Assembly: GCF_000003815.2 (NCBI RefSeq)
Contig: NC_049990.1
Coordinates: 18,497,516-18,534,649, forward strand
Direction: 5' to 3'
DNA from: Branchiostoma floridae
Taxonomy: Eukaryota > Chordata > Leptocardii > Amphioxiformes > Branchiostomatidae
Length of the DNA stretch: 37,134 bases
The notes beneath the pieces are model-generated. The model saw only the letters and a program-made list of their open reading frames with translations, ran no database searches and was not told the origin of the DNA. This document shows positions 1-8,900 of this stretch, in pieces (positions within the stretch are counted from its first letter, which is position 1; every line of letters starts with the position of its first letter). The translations under genes were made by a program, and so were the position numbers.

Positions 1-66
1 TGGAGCGGTCTGGACCTGGGGCTCTTCATCGGGGCGGGCGTCCTTGTCACTGCCGGGCTGTATGAG
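1..66 (+). CDS. membrane-protein exon with transmembrane segment (5' end cut by window)
   Basis: Twenty-two codons starting WSGLDLGL and ending GLYE before the donor GTGAGA at 67. The middle is strongly hydrophobic and G-rich, typical of a single membrane span. The upstream part of the exon and gene lies outside the window, so the extracellular domain that would identify the protein is not visible. The 535-bp intron that follows (67-601) shows nothing recognisable. Confidence 0.65.
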
Positions 67-2594
67 GTGAGAACTTCTGTACTTTTTGAACTCTCAAATT
101 AAAAACTAACTAATGAAGACTGTTCTAGAACGGCGTCCTGTGTAGCTTTTTGTGACCTATAAAAGGTCATCAATGATTGTATTATGCATGGTGATTTTTC
201 TATTTATCAAAATTGTAAGGATGATTGATCATATGTAAAAAAAAGTCTTACTTGACAAAACATTCAAAGTTTCCTTCGTCATGGAATCTTATTGGTCAGG
301 AAGGTTGAACTTAACACAAGTAGTGTGGCATTGTTTACAGATTCTTCTTGAACGTCGACATACTATAAAATTGATAGAATTTTCTGTTTTCATTTGCTTT
401 TAAATGTGCGGCATTTGATCATTGTGCAGCTGCTTTGTACGATTTATAATAGGGTCGACTCTTTCCGTACTAGTAATACTTCATATTATATTATCAAAAG
501 TCAAATTTTGTTCATAAGTCGAGATTATTAGGTCTAATAATAGCTATAATACACACCTTTCTTTCAATATCAAACACCTTGTTTTGTTTGTTATTCATCA
601 GCATAAAAGGGCCCAGGCCACGCACACACCGTCCGAAGTACCACCTGTCCAAGGTGTTCAGCAAGTCCCGTCAGTCAACAGTCAGTACACGGGCCTGAAC
701 CTGGTACCGCTGGCGCCGCACGCCCCGGCCGGGGTGCTGTGCAGGAGCTCCGCCTTTCCTCTCGGCAAGAACGACAGGGCCGACACGAAAGTAGCCTGGA
801 GCGAGGCTAGTGGAGGTGACAAGAAAGACCAGCAAGTCTTCGCCCAGTTTGGCAGGCCTGCTGAAACAAACGAGGAGACAACCTCCACCGAGGAGATCAA
901 CAAGTGCCCACGGGATGTCTCGGACGAGACGCCGACGGCTGTCGGTCCCGTGAAGATGCGCGACAAGGCGCTGTCCACTGCGGAAGACGTCCGTACAGCT
1001 TCCACTGAGAGCAAGAAGACGTCTGAAGACGCAGTAGATGGAGAGGACCACAAGGAGTTGTTCAACGATGCTGTGAACAAGAGAGGTGAGCAACCGAATT
1101 CTTTCGTCTCTGTAGAACTACGCTATATTTGTCAACTTGTAGAATTAACGTTAACGTTACATTGAATGGGGAGGGCTAGCAACCAACTCTTCCTGTGAAA
1201 TATAACTGAACTCCTGTCCGTCTAGGATCCAAAACTCGAAGTAGCTGTTTCTTATTCCTTAGTAGACTGGCCGGTTTTGAAGTCGGTATGTTTACAACTT
1301 GGTTTGTCTTTTGTCTAGGCACACCACAGTCCCTGCCCCACACAAAGACAAGGGCCGACCACAACGAAGCAGACGTGTCGTCTGAAAATGACGTCACCGT
1401 GTGTGATGATGACCAGGGGCCGGTCAGAGAGCTGATGACGTCCAACTCTGACATCAGCGACCAGAAGTCACCTTCCGCGTGTCCTCTTGGAGGGGGCCAA
1501 GTCTCCGAGCGGAACGCCGGGAAGGACCACGACTTCTGTGGGGATGACATCACCTCTGACGTCACCTCTGACGTTAAGAACACCTGCAGCCTGCCAGATC
1601 CCACCGACGGAGAAAACGCGGGAAATGACGTCATCGACAGGTGGGGAGAGACAAGCCCTCGGCGCGCTGACTTCACAGAGGCAGAAATCATCACGGTCAC
1701 GGCATGTCCCGTTCGGCACGAGCTTAGCGCTGCTACACGAGAGGTGATCGGATCCACGCCACACGTCACAGACAAGACGGACACTGAGATCAGCTCGGAA
1801 CAGTTCCTGTCCGAGGGACATTTGTGAGTCTATGTTCATTTTATCACAATGCTAGTATGTAAAGTAGTACAACATTTGAGAGAAGAATCATATTTAATCT
1901 TGTTACTGTACGTATTTTGAAATATTTTACATTTTTTTGTGTATCATAAATTCTAAACAATGACAGCAAGAGTGATTCAAAGTCTGGTAAGATATCCTAA
2001 AGTGCTTACCTTACTGAACCAAGTCTGTTTGCAACAAATCATTGCGACAACTCTAGTTTCCTCCCATTTTTGCACTTTTTTTTTAATTCAAGAAAAAGGC
2101 CGTTTCATGCGACATACTGGCACCCATCGGTCGATATGATTGACGCCTGTCAGCAATGTTAGCGAATGTTTTTCGGAAACAGCCATGACCCAATAAGATC
2201 CCGCTTAACCATTCACCTTTACTACAGTGACTCCGAGAGCGGCGGCCACCTGTCCCAGCACGAACCCGTGAGTCCCCGGCTGCAGAGGAAGCTGAGATGT
2301 GCCGTGCTCTACGCTGATTGGCGGGAAGACAGCCAGTTCTGTCAAAGAGATGACATCACGACCAACCAGAGGGTTCGTTTCTCCTGGTTCGGGCAAGAGG
2401 ATGACGACGACCTTGATGACGTCACTGAGGTGAAGGTCTACTGCGCGGTTCTCAAAGGCGTGTGGAGAGAAGAGTGCGGATTGGTGGAGAATCAGGTGAC
2501 CAGTATGACAGGTGGTGATGACGACATGGAGTCATACTACCCTGGACACGGGCGCAGGAACGGCATCCAGTCTGGGAACGAGAACTGGGTCTAA
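1..2594 (+). CDS. unrecognised single-pass membrane protein, 3' part of a spliced gene (4 exons, 5' end outside window)
   Basis: Exons 1-66, 602-1085, 1319-1823 and 2228-2594 join in one open frame of 473 residues plus stop. Junction phases are 0, 1 and 2, and all introns are GT-AG. The first exon encodes a hydrophobic stretch (LGLFIGAGVLVTAGLY) that fits a membrane segment. It is followed at once by basic HKRAQ, suggesting the rest is cytoplasmic. The tail is rich in D, E, T, S and K and looks disordered. Near the end lie two similar blocks, CAVLYADWRED and CAVLKGVWREE, separated by an acidic run. The C-terminus is ENWV, which resembles but does not match a class I PDZ ligand. I do not recognise the family and assign no function. 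It is convergent with the cyclase gene. Phase agreement makes the gene structure convincing; the orientation is inference. Confidence 0.75.
602..1085 (+). CDS. membrane-protein exon, juxtamembrane and disordered tail
   Basis: Begins after the acceptor TTATTCATCAG with HKRAQATH, a basic juxtamembrane start, in phase 0 with the preceding exon. It ends in phase 1 at the donor GTGAGC at 1086. The composition jumps from AT-rich intron to GC-rich coding DNA. The 161 codons are low-complexity (T, S, E, D, K), with no folded domain I can name. Several ST-E/D-rich stretches could be phosphorylation sites, but that is inference. Confidence 0.7.
1319..1823 (+). CDS. membrane-protein exon, acidic tail
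   Basis: Starts after the acceptor TTTTGTCTAG. Two leading bases complete the split Gly codon from the previous exon, and it ends with two bases before the donor GTGAGT at 1824. The 167 codons encode an acidic, polar region with a short internal duplication, DITSDVTSDV, made by a repeated DNA word around 1551-1575. Three TGACGTCA octamers lie inside the coding sequence. No domain is recognised. Confidence 0.7.
2228..2594 (+). CDS. membrane-protein terminal exon with duplicated WRE blocks
   Basis: Starts after the acceptor CACCTTTACTACAG and completes a split Phe codon. It then reads DSESGGHL and onward to the stop TAA at 2592-2594. It contains two related blocks (CAVLYADWRED, then after a DDDDLDD acidic stretch CAVLKGVWREE), which suggest a short duplicated structural unit. 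The last residues are GNENWV. The likely poly(A) signal is AATAAA at 3084. Confidence 0.75.
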
Positions 2595-3083
2595 AGGGAC
2601 TTATCGACTCTTTAAAAAATTTAATCTAATTCTAATCAATTGTTTGTATCATGTCTTATTTTTAAGGAAATGATAAAAAAAGAATTTAAAAAGTAAGCAC
2701 TCCGATCTGTAACACAAACTATACAAAGCACATGTACAAGTCAGTAGGGCAACCACTATGACACTTAATATATATGAGCAAGTGACAGCGAGTCATACAT
2801 TTCACATTGGCTTTCAGCTCAAAACCACACCTTCCCTTTTAAGTCGTTATGCAAAACGCTACTTCATTGAAAGTTAGTATCCTTAAAAAAATGGAAAATG
2901 ATATGTCGTGGAAAAAGGGCGGACTTATAGTAAAAAGTTTCCTGCTGTCCGCTTGTCGAAGATTTGTATATACATTACCACCTCCTAACTCTTGTATAGA
3001 CTTTGAAGATAGATTGACGATGATTATGAAAACAAAGACGCTTTTGATATTTATCGCACACAGTTTTAATAGTATCGGAACTC

Positions 3084-3089
3084 AATAAA
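3084..3089 (+). promoter_or_regulatory. candidate poly(A) signal AATAAA of the membrane-protein gene
   Basis: AATAAA stands 490 bases after the stop codon at 2594, followed by a T/G-containing stretch (AGTATTTGTC). It is the first canonical hexamer I see downstream, so it is the best candidate for the 3' end of the + strand transcript. Confidence 0.4.
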
Positions 3090-3913
3090 GTATTTGTCAC
3101 TACATGGATAGCTTTTGTCTGCAAAAGTTCTTTTGTCTTTGTGTTCGTTGCACCGTTGATAGTTTCACCGTAGTTTCTGTCAAACCAATTCCTTGCAGTT
3201 TTGAAGGGAATGTAACTTCAGCTTGTCGATGCCCTACAAAAGTATAAACTCCAAAACAGCTTGTAGACTTCATGCTTGTGGACGCACCAATACCCCTTGC
3301 AGTCAAAGCGGTTCTTTTGATTTGTCCAACCTTCCTGACCACAGTATGAGAGGTGGTGATGATTTCATAATTAAGGCAACGTTTTTTAGGCCAAACATTT
3401 TTTTATCCGCACGCTCTCAGAGGACGTCATCCAGATAATCAAATCAACGTGATCGAAGGTCACATGACTACATTAACCTCACTAGTGTCACTTCTATAAG
3501 TACAATCAAGGCTATCAAATGATGTTTATTTTTTAATTTTGGTACTTTTTCGTCATGTTCACCATGTTGTTGGGTTTCAAAATCTGGCGAAAATTAATGA
3601 GTGCCCTGATGTCATCTTTACAATTCACGTGCTGTAGCCTTAATGTGTTGACACACCAATATACACAAAGTACAAACATTAATGCTACCTTCTTGGAGAA
3701 GGCCATTCGTGCAAAGCAAAGAAAAGGGAAATACGGATCAGATAACAATTCCAAATGAAGACACTAAATTATGTACAACGTTTCAATAGTAAACTTTTAT
3801 TTTCTCTTCAGTTCAACTCTCGTTTGAGGCATTTGTTGTTTTGATACCGAGACATATACTTTTTTTTTTACAAATAGCAGTTGTTTTCCCTTTTGTTGCA
3901 GTAGTGGCGAAAT

Positions 3914-4078
3914 ATTGGACATTCTGAAACATGGGGCATTTCAAAAACTTACAAAAAAACTTACAAACCAGTGGGTTATCGATTTAAATACATCATTGTG
4001 TTTTCATAACAGTCTGCCTTCAGTGGCTACGAGTAAAATCTTAGGTTTGGAAATGCCCCATGTTTCACAATGTCCAAT
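3914..4078. repeat. inverted repeat with ~37-bp arms
   Basis: The left arm (3914-3951) contains TGAAACATGGGGCATTTC. The right arm (4042-4078) contains its complement GAAATGCCCCATGTTTCA. The arms stay complementary for about 37 bp with a few mismatches, separated by about 90 bp of AT-rich DNA. It could be a short MITE or a transcribed hairpin. No protein is involved. Confidence 0.7.
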
Positions 4079-4344
4079 TTCTTGCCATGTATATTTTGTT
4101 GTTTTTATTCAACTGTGCTTATGTTATGTAATTATGATAAAATTGTACTGGCAAAACAAGACGGAAATTTTACAAGGTTCACTCGGGGGAAAATCGTGGT
4201 TTATGAAAACAGATCACTTTGCTGCAGAAAGAGCGATAATGGCGTGATACTTTGTACAATACCATCTATCTATTCGTTCGTTATGTTACTTCGGTACGCA
4301 TATCGGCACTAAAGCTACCGCCTCAGGTGCACCTGTGCCCGTCA

Positions 4345-4545
4345 GGGATGTAGCCCCTGTCGGGCTCCGAAGCCACAAATTTTTCCCGGTGGACTGCTAG
4401 ATACTGAGGGGGCACTCCCAATGATAGGTCCCGGCGTCCACTGGGAATGATTTTGATTCCGACTTAAAAGAAACCCGGGCCCGGCCGTACTCAAATATAT
4501 ACCGAGTGCCGTAGGGTATCCCACGGGGCTACGTAGGGTTCACGC
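4345..4545 (-). repeat. interspersed repeat, copy 1 (second copy at 29680)
   Basis: Read on the minus strand it carries GCAGTCCACCGGGAAAAATT and GGCTTCGGAGCCCGAC. The + strand at 29680-29845 carries the matching GCAGTCTACCGGGAAAAATT and GCTTCGGAGCTCGGCC in the same order, preceded in both by a related GACCTATC word. Two diverged dispersed copies in opposite orientation indicate a repeat family. I cannot class it. Confidence 0.6.
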
Positions 4546-4591
4546 TCGAATGTACAAATACAGCACATGGACTGGCCTGCAGTCCCCCTTA

Positions 4592-4792
4592 GGCTTAGGT
4601 CACATTTCAAAACCGGGGCCCGGCCGGGATGTTTTAAGAAACGAAAAATTACAATGTATACCTAGAAATATACACAAATCATGCCCATGAATCTTAAGTT
4701 GACATTTTGTGTATCTTGATGCATTTCATATTATTATTTTTGCTCCCGAAAGCTGCCCGGCCGGGCCCCGGTTTGGAAATGTGACGTTAGCC
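4592..4792. mobile_element. Harbinger-like MITE, copy A
   Basis: Terminal inverted repeats of about 37 bp have the core AAACCGGGGCCCGGCCGGG at the left end and CCCGGCCGGGCCCCGGTTT at the right. The 201-bp interior is AT-rich and has no coding capacity. TTA flanks both ends (4589-4591 and 4793-4795). A 3-bp TTA/TAA target duplication is the hallmark of the PIF/Harbinger superfamily. Two relatives lie at 27947-28326. Confidence 0.75.
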
Positions 4793-5796
4793 TTATTAGG
4801 GTCTTAGTGAATTGATTAATTGAACAGATATACAAAGAGCTATACAAACAAAAGTCCAACTGAAAAATAAGAAAGAAGTGGAATGCCTTACAATATCATA
4901 CAGCAAAAGCAAATGCAACCAACATCATGTCAACCTTGGAAACAAGATGAGATAGTTACATGGTATAAAATAATGGAATTACCGCATATTCGTTTAGAGA
5001 ATAAATATAATGGTAGAAAATCTCACCGTCTTGCCATCCCGTGTTCTCGGGAATTTGTAACCTATTCAGTTGAACACACGCAAATCAAAATCAAAAACTT
5101 AACATGTACAATGTAATTCAGACGAAGATTCATATATATATGCATTGAAGGAGCATGACAGTAATAAAATGGTCCTATTTACAATGTTTTAAAACGTTAT
5201 CTCAAACACAAAACATACAAAATATGGTACTTTCTACATCGAATATCTATTATTAACTGGTAGTGGAAGAACTTACTTCTCTTTGCAATTAACTTATACT
5301 CGTCCAGACGATAGTGCAAATACGTTATATATATCAACAGTATGTCACTTTACAAGTAGAAGTTTTGCATCTGAATTTAGGTCCCACATTTTACAAATAT
5401 TACACCAAAGGGTGGCTAGAATTTACAAGTACATAGTGTACAGTTGGATGTCATGCGGAGTAGGTGCTGAAAATGCTTACTATTTTTGAAACAGCGGAAT
5501 AATGTTCAATTATAGATAATATCAGCAAATGAGAAAATAATTCGCTTTGTCGAGTATTTTGAGAGTTAATTGACTACTTGGTGAGGGGAGTAAAAGAAGC
5601 TATCCCTAACTAGACCGGGTGACTTTCATTGGACCGGGACGATACCGACTTTCAACCACCTTTGACCCGTTGTACACGTCACACTCCTAGAAGGTCACGT
5701 GTTCGGAGCACCGAGTAATCAGATCATGAAGAAGATCTGGTCGAATATGTGGCGGATCAACTCTTTCACTTGACATAGTTTGTTCTTTTTGTTCTG

Positions 5797-5975
5797 TTAC
5801 AAGAGGACACACAGCTTGGACTGTGTCTTCTCTTTCTTGCGTTTGTTCTTAGGTTTGGCTTTTGGTGGCCTGGGGTCCGCCGGGAGGGTCACGGGGTCGT
5901 CGTCCGGGGGTAGGGTACCGGTTCCCGGCTTCGACTTGCTGTCCGCTTCGGTCGATTTCTTCCCTTTGTTTACAC
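5797..5975 (-). CDS. GUCY1B2-like: cyclase exon 15: polybasic C-terminus with CaaX box
   Basis: Begins [17 protein letters not shown] after acceptor TTTACAG. It becomes proline-rich and then strongly basic ([16 protein letters not shown]), and ends CVLL followed by TAA (5797-5799). A cysteine four from the end with Leu last is a geranylgeranyltransferase I signal. The polybasic run beside it is the usual second membrane signal of prenylated GTPases. Confidence 0.92.
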
Positions 5976-8900
5976 CTGTAAATTGAGCAAAAGATGTAAA
6001 ATCACAACGGCGCTCAAAGACCTCCAAAACTTCGTGGTTCTATCTTGGAACTGGATTTGTCAAAGGTTGGGCATTTTATCTTTAAGACTTTATTACTTGA
6101 ATTGTGTGTATGGAGAAGTCACGTCTAGGTTAGATAATGTCCAAACTTTACCAATCATGCGAATGTTATTATTGCCCTTTCTATAAAACTGATGGCTGGA
6201 TAATTTTTTTTTGAAACGTAGCTATAGGTATTAAAATAAAATGAATGCAAAGTGCGAAGAAAGATATGTTGAGAAAAGGAGAAACACGACCTATATAACT
6301 TTTCTGCCCCTCAACATAAACGTTCCAGAGTATATGTATAAAAACAGATTTAAAAGAGGAGAAGACTGTGTACTATTATATTTGTGGGTGCCTGACTGTA
6401 CCGTTGCATGTTTTTGTGCTACCGGGCGGGTTGACTTGTTGTCCGGATACTTCATGGCTGTCCTCATACACCATCACCACCATGTCAGATTCTGGCTCGT
6501 CATCTGCAAGAGACAAGTACATGTTGATTTTACAGTTTTTACAGGTGTACAGTATATACGTTTATTGAGGGTCTTAGAACAGAAGCTCGTTGGTGTCTGT
6601 ATGTGAAGTTGATTGGCTTTCTTCCACCACATCGAAAAATAGCTTTACGAATTTTGATCTTTAAGTTGGTCTTCATCGGGTATCGGGTCCGGTCATTTTG
6701 AAATGCGTCACTCCTGACGTGACGCACTCGTGACGTTGACGCATGTCAGGGAGGGATCACTTACGGAAGAGGGGATGACGTACCCAAGACTGAGTGCGTC
6801 ATTGTGATGATTACTTCCATGAAAAATGGAGGTATTGTTTTGCGTGTACATGTGCTTGTATGTAGACCCGTATTTGTTTGTTTTTGTTTCCAGATATTTG
6901 TAGACACCGTAGCTTAAGAATATTATAGTTGGTATATGGGTGGGTGTACAATTCCTAAGTCAACTTTGGGACGCCTGATGTGCGACCTTGGTACTGCAGC
7001 AGAACTTAATATTTTGTGCCTTTTGTCCTGGAAATGCTATTGTCTTGATTTTTTGTTTGACGGATAGCTATTAAAGCTTAGAAAAAGTGGTGTAGGTTTG
7101 GGCCGCCTAGCGGTTTGCTCTGGTGTTTCTTCTTGTTACAACCACTCTATAGCTAATTTAAGCCATGATGGAATATACAAAAGACATGTTTTCACCTTTG
7201 CCTTTCCCTGATGCCGGTGATTTGTGGTTTTCTCCCCCCTTGTCCTCCCTTGCCCCCTCCGTCCTGGCCGGTGAGGGGGTGATACTGCGGGAGGACCTCC
7301 TACTCCGCTGGGGGCGGCCCATCAACATGTCCTCCGTGGCCTCACCGTTAGCGATGACGTAATACGTGTACATCGGACCCTTCCCCTTCACATTGATCTC
7401 ACCGCGCTCTTTGATGATGAAGCTTTTCCCGCGCAACGCTCTGAGAATTTGGAGGACACAACAATACTTTATGAGTTGCAAGCACGGATACGATTGACAT
7501 TTCAATGATATGATCGATGATGTGGACAGGTTCCCTTTTAGCTGAGTATTTTATCAAATACAGTATCTAAAGCGGGTATTTCACTGGGTTGCTCTTGTTG
7601 CGTCAAATTATTGCGGCATTTCTAAATGTTTTTCAAAAATGGATAATGCCTGATCTGATGTTTTCATCGATTGTTAAGCAGGTATTACTTATACCAATGA
7701 GGTTATATGTTTCCCTATAACCTCCTTGGTTATACTGAGGTCTATAGTGAATGAACTTTAATCATTTGACGTCATTTGTACAATGTAAGGCAACAACGAT
7801 AAATCAAATTATACAATGATACTCGTCTCGTCTAAGGTCTATGACTATATACAGTACGTAATTAATGAATTGTGCTAGGGGGGGGGGGGGGTTGTTATCG
7901 ACCGCTTGAGTTCTTTCTGCTTCTAGAAATTCTAACCTGAATAACAGAAATCATTAAAAATACACATGAACTCTACAAACAAATTGTGAAGGAAAGCGGA
8001 ACTGACTTGTACGTAGCGGGACTGATATGGACCTTCCCCGGCACTCCGTGACTCTCCATCCGGGAGGCCGTGTTGACGGTGTCGCCGAACAGACAGTACC
8101 TCGGCATTTTCTCCCCCACCACTCCCGCCACTACAGGTCCCGTATGGATACCCACACGGATCTGGAGAATCAAACAAGTACAACAAGATAAATATCATGT
8201 CTTGTATACTGTAATAGTGGATTTCAAACCGTGACGTTGCACATCTACGAAGAGACAACACTCTGGTACATAAAAGGAATGCAACAGCTTCTATTGTGTC
8301 TAGAATTGGACGCAATAAGAATCTGGGACAGAAATTTTTGTAAGAAGAATAAAACAACCCATGGCCATCTATAACAGGGCTTTACACCCATCCCTCAACA
8401 GAGACGGGGGGCACCATAGACTTCCTATACACAACTCATGATCCCCGAGTCACGTGTTGTATCTGCATAACGTGACGTCACAGATTGCATAACTCTTGAT
8501 AAAGACTGGATTGATAGACAGTTCAAAATTGGGTAAGTCCAATTTAATACTGTGTTGCTTACAGTACAAGCCGTTTAATTATCCGGATGATGCAACAAAG
8601 TGAAGTTATTCAGTTGCACCACTACGGGACTTTGGAGTTCCGTGCAGTTATTCGTTGTGCAATTGACTGGCTTCTACCGTATGTATTGTATCGTCACCAT
8701 CCTCACCATTATCATTTTACCATCATCATCAATTCATCATTATTGCAACTGTCGTTACTGTCATCATCATTTCCATCATCATAACCATCATCATAGCTAG
8801 TGGTCGCCGATTTTTTCCCCTTGATGCTAAGACATTTTCGTTTTGTTCAGCGATTACCACATGTTGCTATTCTGCAAGCAGAGCTTCGGTTATGCGGCTG

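Larger units (their letters stand above)
2595..5796. other. convergent intergenic region
   Basis: AT-rich DNA between two genes that end towards each other. It holds the poly(A) signal at 3084, an inverted repeat (3914-4078), an interspersed repeat (4345-4545) and a Harbinger-like MITE (4592-4792). I see no coding exon here. No TTTATT (AATAAA on the minus strand) appears close to the cyclase stop. The nearest I found is at 4104-4109, so the cyclase 3' UTR is either long or uses a variant signal. Confidence 0.5.

Noticed and set aside
584-1093. Minus-strand open frames opposite the first large + exon
   Set aside because: They are shadows of the GC-rich exon. The + strand has coherent splice sites and phases; the minus frames do not.
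5720-5747. ATCATGAAGAAGATCTGGTC resembling the conserved end of Penelope-like or hammerhead-bearing elements
   Set aside because: A hammerhead core needs CTGATGA and GAAA in order. Here they are disrupted (TCATGAAG, GAATA), and no repeat partner or stem could be confirmed.
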